Shown: positions 7,073 to 13,812, counted from the stretch's first letter. The stretch: 13,812 nt of DNA from JALHRI01 sp044351685 (GCA_044351685.1 JBILFK010000029.1:1-13812), one strand, 5' to 3'. A program made the numbers and translations. The notes: generated by a model from the letters alone, not told the origin.

Positions 7073-9478
7073 ATGTCTATCAACTCCATTAATACTAACA
7101 TTGCCGCTTACTCGGCGCAGCGCAATATTGGCACTGCATCGTCGTCAGCAGGTTCTTCTATCGCACGTTTATCGAGTGGTAACCGTATCGTTCGCGCATC
7201 GGACGACGTAGCAGCACTTTCGGCTGGTACTTCGCTTCGTACCAACGTGAGCACCCTGCGTGTTGCACTTATCAACTCTTCACAAGGTTCAAGCCTGCTG
7301 CAAGTAGCCGACGGCGCACTTGCTCAGATCACTGACATTTTACAACGCCAGAACGCCATCGCTGTACAGGCAGGTTCGGGTACGCTGACCTCTTCGGAGC
7401 GTAGCTTCCTTAACCAGGAATTCCAAAACCTGAGCTCAGAGATTGATCGTTTGGCAACCCAAACCAACTTCAACGGTGTAAACCTGTTGGATGGTGCGTT
7501 TGAAGCCTCGAAACTGGATGATGCTACCACGGGTGCTAAACAAGCTTTTGGCGCGCTGCGCTTCACTGCTTATGCAACGGCCAACACCGTGATCATCAAC
7601 GGTATCACGATCACCGGTACCGATGGTGCGGCAACTGCCGAGGTCATTGGTACCTCGCTGACTTTCGGCACCGTTGCGGGTGATTCGATTGCAACTCGCG
7701 TACAGCGTTTGGCAACGGCACTCAACGCTTCGAACGATCGTGCACTGAATGGTGCATCGTATGTTGCGGTGAACGACACGCTGGAAATTCGTAGCCGCGC
7801 CGGTGGTTTGGCTAGCCAGTCGTTCCGTTTTGCTACAACGGGTACTTCAACCACGGTTGCTTCGGGCCGCCTTACCAACACCGCCAACACCTTTTCTCTG
7901 GAAGCGGCAAATGATGTTGGTGTAGGTTCCGGTGATATCAGCGTAAGCGGAACAGTGGGCGATAGCTTGCTTGCAGCGCAAAACGCTGCTCGTGGTAACG
8001 TGACACTGAACTTCAGCAACACATCGGAAAACTTTGATGGCAAAACCATTAAAATTTCTAACGGTGTTGCAGGTAACTTTATTACCTTCGAATTTGATAA
8101 CAACGCCTCAGTTACGGAAACTGCAGCTCTACGGGCTCTAACTATTCCTGCGTTTGCTACAGCTGCCGTACCAACGGCCGCCGAACGTGCAGCTGCGTTG
8201 GATGTAGCTGTTGGTGTAATCAATTCGTATGCTGAAACCAACGTGAACACCAACTTTTACACGCTTGCCCAGATTCGTGCACGCCGCGATGGTGATAACA
8301 TCGTCATCGAGCGTACCGATGTAGGTAACGCGACCATTACAACCGGTGTTGCGCTGGCGGATGCGATCGCTTCAACCTCGACCAACGTGACCACCACGGG
8401 TTCGACGACGTTGCAGAACGGTTCGACCCAAGGTGTGGTGACCACAGGTGTTCGTAACGCAGGCTTTGTTGGAACGGTTCAGGGCTTTAAAGGCACCTTT
8501 AACTCGACCAACAGCGTAACGTTCGACCTCACTGTCGGTGATAGCACCTACCGTGCGGCGAACGTGAACGTAACCAACGGTACCACCGCTACTCCTTCGG
8601 TGATTCGCTTCACTTCGGAAGATGGTGACTATTTCGATATCTCGTATATCGGAACCGGTATCACTGCTGCTAACCAGAACGATGCGGATACGTTAGCGCT
8701 GCGTCTGGATCGTGCGTTCTCGACGCTGCAGTTCAACCAAAGCCGCGATATCCAGAACTTTGCTGGTATCGGTCGCGCTTCGTTGAACCGTGGTAGCTTC
8801 GGCGATAACGTGGTGTTGGATGATATCAAGGTTGCTGAACCGGTAACGGGTTCAACCAATGGCAAGCTTACGTTTGTCGTTGATGGTGTGAACTATGTTT
8901 CGGCTGCTAACATTGGTACGCAGCTTGGTGCCAACGGTATCTACCGCTTTACCAGCGAAGCCAACGCAACTGAGTATCTGGAGATCCGCGTAGGTGCGGC
9001 AACGGTTCAGTTTAGTACCTCGACGCAGGCAGCTGCGCTTGAGGCACAACTGAAAGCCGGCTTCGGGTTTGAAGCTAATGGTGCTCCGTTGGCCTTCCAA
9101 GTGGGTGTTTCTGCTTCGGATAGCCTCGATGTATCGTTCGGTGCCGCTAATACCGACACCATCTTCAGTGGTCAAACGCTCGATGTACTGACTCAGGAAG
9201 CTGCATCAACTGCAGTGGAAGTGATTCAGGCCGCGATCGATAAGGTGACCTCGGTGCGTGCAGAAGTCGGTGGACTGCAATCGCGCTTTAACTTTGCTTC
9301 GGCAAACGTTCAAAGCTCGCTGCAGAACCAGGATGCCGCACGCGGTGTTCTGCTTGACACCGATGTGGCTGCCGAATCGACAGCCTACGCGACTGCTCAG
9401 GTGCAACTGCAGGCAGGTATTGCGGTTCTCGCTCAGGCGAACCAGCTGCCGCAGAACCTCCTGAAGCTGATCGGGTAA
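7073..9478 (+). CDS. fliC: Flagellin (filament subunit), unusually large
   Basis: This is the filament subunit, exported by the flagellar type III system and polymerised under the FliD cap. Residues 1-140 are a textbook flagellin D0/D1 N-terminus (MSINSINTNIAAYSAQRNI, IARLSSGNRIVRASDDVAALS, SERSFLNQEFQNLSSEIDRLA, TNFNGVNLLDG). The last 95 residues are the matching C-terminal helices (AIDKVTSVRAEVGGLQSRF, AAESTAYATAQVQLQAGIAVLAQANQLPQNLLKLIG). At 801 residues it far exceeds common flagellins (about 270-500): the variable surface region, about 145-705, spans some 560 residues. It is Thr/Ala/Asn/Gly rich with an INGITI segment, and contains a duplicated unit with RFTSE at 512-516 and 625-629. 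There is no Cys or Trp, and only ten Lys. AGGAG at 7062-7066 lies 6 bases before the ATG. Codons such as AAC and CGT look more biased than in neighbouring genes, fitting high expression. Confidence 0.97.
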   Translation: MSINSINTNIAAYSAQRNIGTASSSAGSSIARLSSGNRIVRASDDVAALSAGTSLRTNVSTLRVALINSSQGSSLLQVADGALAQITDILQRQNAIAVQAGSGTLTSSERSFLNQEFQNLSSEIDRLATQTNFNGVNLLDGAFEASKLDDATTGAKQAFGALRFTAYATANTVIINGITITGTDGAATAEVIGTSLTFGTVAGDSIATRVQRLATALNASNDRALNGASYVAVNDTLEIRSRAGGLASQSFRFATTGTSTTVASGRLTNTANTFSLEAANDVGVGSGDISVSGTVGDSLLAAQNAARGNVTLNFSNTSENFDGKTIKISNGVAGNFITFEFDNNASVTETAALRALTIPAFATAAVPTAAERAAALDVAVGVINSYAETNVNTNFYTLAQIRARRDGDNIVIERTDVGNATITTGVALADAIASTSTNVTTTGSTTLQNGSTQGVVTTGVRNAGFVGTVQGFKGTFNSTNSVTFDLTVGDSTYRAANVNVTNGTTATPSVIRFTSEDGDYFDISYIGTGITAANQNDADTLALRLDRAFSTLQFNQSRDIQNFAGIGRASLNRGSFGDNVVLDDIKVAEPVTGSTNGKLTFVVDGVNYVSAANIGTQLGANGIYRFTSEANATEYLEIRVGAATVQFSTSTQAAALEAQLKAGFGFEANGAPLAFQVGVSASDSLDVSFGAANTDTIFSGQTLDVLTQEAASTAVEVIQAAIDKVTSVRAEVGGLQSRFNFASANVQSSLQNQDAARGVLLDTDVAAESTAYATAQVQLQAGIAVLAQANQLPQNLLKLIG
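8519..8719 (+). repeat. Flagellin surface-domain repeat, unit 1
   Basis: Residues 483-549 of the flagellin (TFDLTVGDSTYRAANV ... IRFTSEDGDYFDIS ... LRLDRAF) are the first copy of a degenerate repeat also found at residues 600-664. Shared positions include TF, Y-x-x-AAN, RFTSE, an aromatic-acidic-Ile triplet and a closing hydrophobic F. Confidence 0.55.
8870..9064 (+). repeat. Flagellin surface-domain repeat, unit 2
   Basis: Residues 600-664 (TFVVDGVNYVSAANI ... YRFTSEANATEYLEIR ... AQLKAGF) are the second copy, about 113-117 residues after the first. Divergence is considerable outside the RFTSE core, so an old domain duplication is likelier than a recent tandem repeat. Confidence 0.55.
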
Positions 9479-9490
9479 TTGAACTCAGCA

Positions 9491-9506
9491 ACCGCCTAGC
9501 AGCGGT
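9491..9506 (+). other. Small hairpin just after flagellin
   Basis: ACCGC (9491-9495) pairs with GCGGT (9502-9506) around a six-base loop, 12 bases after the flagellin stop. It precedes a much stronger hairpin and may belong to the same 3' end structure. Confidence 0.35.
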
Positions 9507-9515
9507 ATAACAAGA

Positions 9516-9541
9516 GGGTGGAAGGCTTCGGCCTTCCACCC
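9516..9541 (+). terminator. Strong UUCG hairpin between flagellin and flaG
   Basis: GGGTGGAAGGC (9516-9526) pairs perfectly with GCCTTCCACCC (9531-9541) around a TTCG tetraloop: 11 uninterrupted, GC-rich pairs with an extra-stable loop. No U-tract follows, so it may act as a partial terminator, a processing/stabilising 3' end for the abundant flagellin mRNA, or both. It would lower flaG expression relative to flagellin. The structure itself is certain from the sequence; the role is inferred. Confidence 0.6.
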
Positions 9542-9554
9542 CGACGCTGCAAAC

Positions 9555-9561
9555 GGGGGGG
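9555..9561 (+). repeat. G7 tract at the flaG ribosome site
   Basis: Seven G in a row form part of the purine-rich ribosome-binding region of flaG. The adjacent GGAG (9560-9563) ends 6 bases before ATG 9570. Length changes here would shift the spacing only for upstream pairings, so an effect on translation is possible but small. Confidence 0.5.
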
Positions 9562-9569
9562 AGATGACG

Positions 9570-9947
9570 ATGACAGTAAATTTTCCAGGAGGGGGGGGAG
9601 CCCCCGCAGTCCCTAGCCCAAGAAGGGTGGAACAGCCTATTGTCAAAACCAGTTCAAGTGACAATAGCACAGCCCCACAGAAGCCAGAGATTCGACTGCC
9701 AGACCAAAATCTGACAGACCAAAAACGCGCAGAAACCGTGCAACGGGTAGCTCAAGCTATTCAACGTGATTTCTTTGCGGTGAGTGACACGAAATTCACC
9801 ATCTTTAAAGACGGCGCCGGTCAATATATCACGCGTATTACAAGCCTACGTGATGGACGGATAACATATATTCCAGAGCCTAAAATTTACGAGTATTTGG
9901 ATCGTACGCTATCGTCGCGGCATTCATTGGTGGAATTAAGCGTCTAA
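9570..9947 (+). CDS. flaG: FlaG-like flagellar protein
   Basis: FlaG-family proteins sit next to fliD and influence filament length. The exact mechanism is poorly known. From ATG 9570 the product is 125 residues. Residues up to about 50 are a low-complexity Gly/Pro/Ser tail. The C-terminal half (KFTIFKDGAGQYITRITSLRDGRITYIPEPKIYEYLDRTL) follows the FlaG pattern of a beta-hairpin ending in an IP-pe motif (family 'F..d...g..vvkv.D..TgevIRqIPpe'), with YIPEPKI in place of the usual RQIPPEE. Start choice: an in-frame ATG at 9564 directly abuts the GGAG and has no spacing, whereas ATG 9570 is 6 bases away. The identification depends on moderate similarity and the flagellin-flaG-fliD-fliS order. 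A G8 run lies in the first codons. Confidence 0.72.
   Translation: MTVNFPGGGGAPAVPSPRRVEQPIVKTSSSDNSTAPQKPEIRLPDQNLTDQKRAETVQRVAQAIQRDFFAVSDTKFTIFKDGAGQYITRITSLRDGRITYIPEPKIYEYLDRTLSSRHSLVELSV
9591..9598 (+). repeat. G8 homopolymer inside the first codons of flaG
   Basis: Eight consecutive G encode part of a PGGGGAP stretch near residue 8 of FlaG. Gain or loss of one base would frameshift nearly the entire protein. Tracts of this length are slippage-prone in some bacteria and are also a common place for sequencing error. In this sequence the frame is intact. Confidence 0.5.
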
Positions 9948-9957
9948 AACTTCAAGT

Positions 9958-9973
9958 TGGCGTACAACTTGCA
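9958..9973 (+). promoter_or_regulatory. Sigma-54-type promoter for fliD-fliS
   Basis: TGGC (9958-9961) and TTGCA (9969-9973) have the GG and GC dinucleotides exactly 10 bases apart, the required -24/-12 geometry. The -12 box is perfect and the -24 core TGGC is kept, while the next three bases depart from TGGCACG. A start near 9984 gives a leader of about 62 bases. A 7-bp inverted repeat, CAAGTTG/CAACTTG (9953-9959/9965-9971), overlaps it. Sigma-54 control of middle flagellar genes is well known. A sigma-70-like reading (TTGGCG, 17 bases, TATAAA at 9980) is an alternative. Confidence 0.55.
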
Positions 9974-10045
9974 ATAAGGTATAAAGGCCCGTGCTCGAAC
10001 GAATTGAGTGCAAGGGTAAGTGCGGTTAAAAGACGGGAGTAGGAT

Positions 10046-11860
10046 ATGGTTTCGAGAATTACGCTTGGTAACTTTGTCACCAACAAAGATGGCAAGACAA
10101 CGTTAAATGGTTCGCAATCTGGCCTAGACACCGCATCGATCGTGAATTCACTGGTGGAAGCGCGCAGGCAACCTGCGGTAAAATTAGAAAATACCAATAA
10201 AACGCTGGCGAGCAAGCAAACGGCACTCAAGGATTTACAAACCATCCTGACGAAGTTTAAAACTGCTGCCGATAATTTACGCAATCCCCCTGGCGTGCAG
10301 AATGCCAGCAAAAACATCTTTGAATATCGCACCAGCGCACTTTCGGCCACCGGGGGTTTTGCTGCCTCGAATTATCTGGGCATCACGGTAGAGCCCGGCG
10401 CTACTGCACAAAGCTTTAACGTAACGAACATTCAACAACTGGCCAAGGAAACCCGGCAAGAGACCGGTGTTTTCTTGCTGCCCGATACGACGACGGCATC
10501 GGCGGTTTCGGGTGCGCCTGCGCCTGGATTGTTTACGGCTGGCACCTTCAGCCTGCGCACCATTGATGGTTCAGCGGCACCAAACATTACTTTAAACGCA
10601 GGCGAATCGCTGCAGACCGTTGCCAACAAATTCAATGAAGTTAGCAACCGCACCGGAATCAGTGCCAATATTATTAAGGTGGCTAGCGGCGTGCCTGATA
10701 ATAGCTATAAAATTATTTTTACCGCCACTAAAACAGGCTTAACCACTGGCTTTGACCTGAACAACCCTGCCACGGTAAGCGCGAATCCGAACGATGTGTT
10801 TGGCAATGTTGCGGTAAGCACCACGCAGCCAGCCCAAGATGCTCGGTTTTTTATTGATGGTATTCAGATCGATCGGGAATCGAACAATATCAACGATGTG
10901 TTTACAGGTATTACGTTTAATTTGAAGCAAGCCAATGCAGGAATCACCTCAATTAACGTGGCCGTGCAGCCAGATACCGAGATTGTAAAATCGGCGATTA
11001 CGGCATTCGTTGATGCCTACAATGAATTTCGCTTGTTTGCTGCCAAGCAAACCGAACTGGGCGATGATGGTTTGCCAGTGGAAGGTGCGCTACTTACCAA
11101 CGACAATACCTTGCGCACAGTTTCTTCGCAGATTGGTGGCGAAATGTCGCGCGTGGTGGCTGGTATCTCCGATAATGACCCATCGCGGCTTGCCGATATT
11201 GGCCTTTCTTTCGATACCTTCGCAGGGGATGATGAAAACCCGCAAACCCGTAACATTCTGACGATTGATAGCGATAAGCTGGCCTCAGCGCTTGCCGCAG
11301 ACTTTGATGGTGTACGCGGCGTATTTGAATATCGTTTAAAATCCGATAACACACAGCTGACAACGTTTGCACGTACAAACGCATTAAACATCAGCAGTTT
11401 CCAACTGACGATTGATCGCACCAATAATATTTACCGTGCCGACTATTTAGATGAAAATAATGTGGCGCAGCAGGTTTTTCTGGATGGCACCGCCATTTCT
11501 GGTGGTGGAGTTTCGCTGGCTGGCCAGAAGGGAACGGTGCTGGAAGGGCTGCAATTATTATATTCCACGGCAGGCGATGCCTTTATTAACGTGACAGTGA
11601 GCCAGGGTATTGGCGACCGCGGCTATAACGCGCTTAACAGCATGCTCAATGATGATAGCGGCTTGCTTACCAACGCGATCACCACGCTCGATGATCAGCA
11701 AAAATCGAACGAAGATGAAATTACCAAAATCGAAGATCGTTTGGTCAGCTACCGCGCGCAGCTAGAGGCGCAGTACTCGGCGCTGGAAGAAGCCTTGTCA
11801 AAAGCGAATAATCTTTTACAATTACTGCAAGCGCAATCGGATGCGCGCAATAACAGCTAG
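10046..11860 (+). CDS. fliD: Flagellar hook-associated protein 2 / filament cap (FliD)
   Basis: FliD forms the cap at the filament tip and folds incoming flagellin into place. At 604 residues it is longer than the E. coli protein (468). The N-terminal FliD domain is clear: NGSQSGLDTASIVNSLVEARRQPAVKLE followed by a long heptad helix (LASKQTALKDLQTILTKFKTAADNL). The C-terminal domain begins near VDAYNEFRLFAAKQTEL and carries GALLTNDNTLRTVSSQIGGE, SRLADIGLSFDTF and ILTIDSDKLASALAADFDGVRGVF, all typical of FliD_C. It ends in a coiled-coil helix (DRLVSYRAQLEAQYSALEEALSKANNLLQLLQAQ). GGGAG at 10035-10039 lies 6 bases before the ATG. It shares an operon with fliS, 16 bases downstream, behind a sigma-54-type promoter. 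Confidence 0.95.
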   Translation: MVSRITLGNFVTNKDGKTTLNGSQSGLDTASIVNSLVEARRQPAVKLENTNKTLASKQTALKDLQTILTKFKTAADNLRNPPGVQNASKNIFEYRTSALSATGGFAASNYLGITVEPGATAQSFNVTNIQQLAKETRQETGVFLLPDTTTASAVSGAPAPGLFTAGTFSLRTIDGSAAPNITLNAGESLQTVANKFNEVSNRTGISANIIKVASGVPDNSYKIIFTATKTGLTTGFDLNNPATVSANPNDVFGNVAVSTTQPAQDARFFIDGIQIDRESNNINDVFTGITFNLKQANAGITSINVAVQPDTEIVKSAITAFVDAYNEFRLFAAKQTELGDDGLPVEGALLTNDNTLRTVSSQIGGEMSRVVAGISDNDPSRLADIGLSFDTFAGDDENPQTRNILTIDSDKLASALAADFDGVRGVFEYRLKSDNTQLTTFARTNALNISSFQLTIDRTNNIYRADYLDENNVAQQVFLDGTAISGGGVSLAGQKGTVLEGLQLLYSTAGDAFINVTVSQGIGDRGYNALNSMLNDDSGLLTNAITTLDDQQKSNEDEITKIEDRLVSYRAQLEAQYSALEEALSKANNLLQLLQAQSDARNNS

Positions 11861-11876
11861 CGTGATATAGGAAGCT

Positions 11877-12314
11877 ATGCATCAAGACGTCTATAAAGCT
11901 TACCACCGCGCTACCCACACGGTCGCAAAAACCCGGCAAGTGGTGATGCTTTACGATGGTGCCCTGCGTAATCTGAAACAGGCAAAAGATGCCATGATTG
12001 CGGGCGATGTGCCCACACGCTTTCAAAAATTGGTGCGTGCGGGCGATATTATTATGGGCCTGCAATCGAGCCTGGATTTTGATGCGGGCGGCGATGTTGC
12101 CAAAATTCTCTACGATTTTTACTCGAGCCTCGATGCGCGCATTCTTTCGACATTGAATGGCAATAACACGGAACTTATGGATCAGCTGATGCAGGAAATT
12201 CGTGACATGCGCGATGTCTGGGAAACGATCGATAAACAGCAAGGTGATGTTCCTGCCGAGCCTGCGGCAAATTCTGCTGCGGCAACGCTGAACCCGGTCA
12301 CGGTTTCGGCCTAA
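11877..12314 (+). CDS. fliS: Flagellin export chaperone FliS
   Basis: FliS binds the C-terminal helix of flagellin in the cytoplasm, prevents premature polymerisation and delivers it to the export gate; it also binds FliW/FlhA-linked partners in some species. The 145 residues fit the family (about 125-150). Hallmarks are Y-K-A-Y near the N-terminus, VVMLYDGALRNLKQAKDAM (family LI.mLydgai..l..A..ai), RAGDIIMGLQSSLDFDAGGDVAKILYDFYSSLDARI (the Ii.eL..sLd...G.ia..L..lY.y...rl signature) and REMRDVW-like IRDMRDVWETI. A C-terminal Ala/Pro tail of about 20 residues is extra. AGGAAG at 11869-11874 lies 2 bases before the ATG, inside the short gap after fliD. Confidence 0.95.
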   Translation: MHQDVYKAYHRATHTVAKTRQVVMLYDGALRNLKQAKDAMIAGDVPTRFQKLVRAGDIIMGLQSSLDFDAGGDVAKILYDFYSSLDARILSTLNGNNTELMDQLMQEIRDMRDVWETIDKQQGDVPAEPAANSAAATLNPVTVSA

Positions 12315-12340
12315 CCATCTGATTTTTAATTCTCCGTAAC

Positions 12341-12356
12341 TGGCACGCGATTTGCT
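12341..12356 (+). promoter_or_regulatory. Near-consensus sigma-54 promoter for fliK
   Basis: TGGCACG (12341-12347), four bases, then TTGCT (12352-12356) matches the sigma-54 consensus TGGCACG-N4-TTGCW at every defined position, with GG and GC 10 bases apart. The predicted start is near 12367, giving a leader of only about 21 bases. It lies in the short gap after fliS and separates fliK transcription from the filament genes. Confidence 0.85.
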
Positions 12357-12363
12357 TAATACT

Positions 12364-12379
12364 CTATGAATATTCATAG
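12364..12379 (+). promoter_or_regulatory. Perfect 16-bp palindrome at the fliK transcription start
   Basis: CTATGAATATTCATAG equals its own reverse complement. It spans the predicted +1 (about 12367) and runs into the AGG of the fliK ribosome site (12378-12380). Because half lies at or before the start site, a DNA-level operator is likelier than an RNA hairpin, unless transcription begins upstream. Confidence 0.5.
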
Positions 12380-12387
12380 GTGTTGCC

Positions 12388-13812
12388 ATGCAACTTTCCA
12401 TTATTAGTCTTCTTATTCCCGGTGCTCAGGCGGCGGTATTGCCACAAGCAGATGCAGGTGACGCAGGCGATGCCTCGTTTGCCAGTTTGCTTGGCACCAG
12501 CGATTTGCTTTCCGGCAATGGGCAATCGGCGCCCGGCCAACAGCAAAAAGGCGATTTGCCGATTGATGTGGCGGCTAATTCATTGATTGCGCAGGAAATC
12601 GAACCAACTGCGCTGCTTCAGCACGCGGGCCAATCGCATGCTGGATTAGCTGAATTATCGGGCGATGATATTGCGCATCTCAAGCAGGCACTTGCCGATT
12701 ATTTTTCAGCGCGCGGCGATGCGCCAACGCAGAATAACGACGAAAAAGATCAGGCGTTGCAGGAGCTGCGCGAGCAGCTGGAACAGATGGACGCATCGGC
12801 AGATGCCACCACTACCGATGCACTGATTCAGCAATTACCGAGCGTAGAAGGTGAAAAAGATAATGCTGCGCGCGCAGAGATCACAAGCCGGATTCTTGGG
12901 TTTATTCAAGGTGCGCTTAAAAAAGCACTAGCGATAAAACAGGCCGCGAAAACCGAACAAGAAGCCGCTGATTACACTTTAGATGATACTGCGGTTAACA
13001 CACAAACCAAAGCCGCAATACCGCTTTGGGTGCAGCATATTGGCGTGAAAGAAGCTGCGCTGCCGAAGATTAATTTACCTGCTTCTGCAAATACATCAGC
13101 GACTAAAGGCGTGGTTAAAACCGAAAATGCCAGCCTCAATAACGAGGGAAGTAACGCGAGTGCGACGGATGACAATGATGTTCTAGATGCATTGGCACAG
13201 ATTGATAAGGCGGCAAAAAAATCGGATGCAGCGCCTAAAGCGGATGACGCCAAACAAGATGCCGGAAGCTTTATGGCAGCACTGAATGAAAGCGGTGCGC
13301 CCGCTGAATTTCGCAGCGAAGCGACAGCGATTGCTACCGAACCCAAATTGAATATTACGGCAACTTCGTCCAATGCACATAAACTGGTAACCTACACTGA
13401 ACAAGCCAAGCATACGGTATCGCCGCATGTGGTGGCAGATCAGGTAGTGGTCGCGGTGAAGCACGCAAAAGAAGATGGCATTGAGCGCATTACCATTCAG
13501 TTGCAACCCAACGATCTAGGCCATGTCGAAGTGAAGCTGGAATCGCACAGTGATGGGCGTTCGCATATTGTGTTCACTGCCGATAAAGCCGATACGCTTG
13601 AAGTATTACAGCGCGATGTGCGTTCTCTGGAGCGCTCGTTGCAAGAGGCGGGCATTAAAACCGATGCCGGCACCATGGAGTTTAATTTGCGCCAGCAACC
13701 ACAACCGCAAGCGCAGATGGGCGGCGGCCAAGGCCACGGCAACCCACAATCCCAGCAGCAACAGGAAGCCCTTGCACAACAGCTTTCTGGCAATGCGGAT
13801 GGAACAGAACTG
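12388..13812 (+). CDS. fliK: Flagellar hook-length control protein (FliK), 3' end missing
   Basis: FliK is an exported ruler that sets hook length and, through its C-terminal domain, switches the export apparatus (FlhB) from hook to filament substrates. The frame runs from ATG 12388 to the window edge (475 codons, no stop). The first about 350 residues are low-complexity, rich in Ala/Asp/Gln/Lys, as usual for the ruler part. Residues about 345-430 are the Flg_hook domain, with RITIQLQPNDLGHVEVKLE (around 365-385; family lrL.PeeLG.VeV.l) and VLQRDVRSLERSLQEAGI (L...l..Lr..L...G). A Gln/Gly-rich tail (QQPQPQAQMGGGQGHG) follows. AGG at 12378-12380 lies 7 bases before the ATG. The hydrophobic start (LSIISLLIPGAQA) can mimic a signal peptide, but FliK is exported by the flagellar system. 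Confidence 0.93.
   Translation, partial: MQLSIISLLIPGAQAAVLPQADAGDAGDASFASLLGTSDLLSGNGQSAPGQQQKGDLPIDVAANSLIAQEIEPTALLQHAGQSHAGLAELSGDDIAHLKQALADYFSARGDAPTQNNDEKDQALQELREQLEQMDASADATTTDALIQQLPSVEGEKDNAARAEITSRILGFIQGALKKALAIKQAAKTEQEAADYTLDDTAVNTQTKAAIPLWVQHIGVKEAALPKINLPASANTSATKGVVKTENASLNNEGSNASATDDNDVLDALAQIDKAAKKSDAAPKADDAKQDAGSFMAALNESGAPAEFRSEATAIATEPKLNITATSSNAHKLVTYTEQAKHTVSPHVVADQVVVAVKHAKEDGIERITIQLQPNDLGHVEVKLESHSDGRSHIVFTADKADTLEVLQRDVRSLERSLQEAGIKTDAGTMEFNLRQQPQPQAQMGGGQGHGNPQSQQQQEALAQQLSGNADGTEL

Noticed and set aside
7570..8253. 227-codon open frame on the minus strand inside flagellin
   Set aside because: It mirrors the Ala/Thr/Val-rich flagellin variable region, has no recognisable family, and lies wholly within a certain gene. 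It is a shadow frame.
9957..9985. Sigma-70-type promoter for fliD (TTGGCG, 17 bases, TATAAA)
   Set aside because: Plausible by spacing, but the overlapping sigma-54 match has exact -24/-12 geometry and a perfect -12 box and fits the fliK promoter class, so I prefer it.
11745..12401. 218-codon minus-strand frame opposite fliD end and fliS
   Set aside because: Rich in Arg/His/Cys without domain features, and it overlaps two clear genes plus the fliK promoter.
12388..12430. Signal peptide at the FliK N-terminus
   Set aside because: A hydrophobic stretch is present but there is no basic n-region, and FliK is exported by the flagellar type III route.
12380..12586. 68-codon + frame starting at GTG 12380
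   Set aside because: It is out of frame with the 475-codon fliK frame, which carries the hook-length domain.
1..13812. CRISPR arrays, tRNA or rRNA genes, insertion sequences
   Set aside because: None seen: no regularly spaced direct repeats, no cloverleaf-like stretch, no transposase frame. Nearly all of the window is flagellar coding sequence on one strand.

Overview
The window is a single-strand (+) block of flagellar filament genes from a Gram-negative bacterium. Mid-range base composition, sigma-54-type promoters and the flgK-flgL / fliC-flaG-fliD-fliS-fliK content point to a proteobacterium. An alphaproteobacterium is my best guess, but no rRNA or other phylogenetic marker is present, so this is weak.

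Layout: (1) 1-3257, the hook-filament junction proteins: the 3' part of flgK, cut by the window edge, and complete flgL. (2) 3258-6756, a control and modification group: fliW (flagellin-binding CsrA antagonist), a TPR-repeat protein fused to a SAM-dependent methyltransferase, and fliB (flagellin lysine N-methylase). The last two overlap by four bases (ATGA). (3) 6757-7072, a 316-base leader/intergenic region with no full-size gene. It holds a long stem-loop, an AT-rich inverted repeat and an 18-codon candidate small ORF. (4) 7073-9478, a very large (801 aa), lysine-poor flagellin with a duplicated segment in its variable region. (5) 9479-12314, a strong UUCG hairpin, a FlaG-like gene with poly-G tracts, then fliD (cap) and fliS (flagellin chaperone) behind a sigma-54-type promoter. 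(6) 12315-13812, a near-consensus sigma-54 promoter with a perfect 16-bp palindrome at the predicted start site, driving fliK (hook-length control), which runs off the window.

How the genes fit together: FlgK and FlgL join hook to filament, flagellin makes the filament, FliD caps it, FliS escorts flagellin to the export gate, FlaG tunes filament length, and FliK sets hook length and switches export specificity. FliW normally couples free flagellin level to CsrA-controlled flagellin translation, but no csrA, flaF or flbT gene is in the window. FliB and the TPR-methyltransferase sit immediately before flagellin, so the region looks like a flagellin translation-control plus methylation cassette. 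The least described part is the TPR-methyltransferase, together with the structured flagellin leader.
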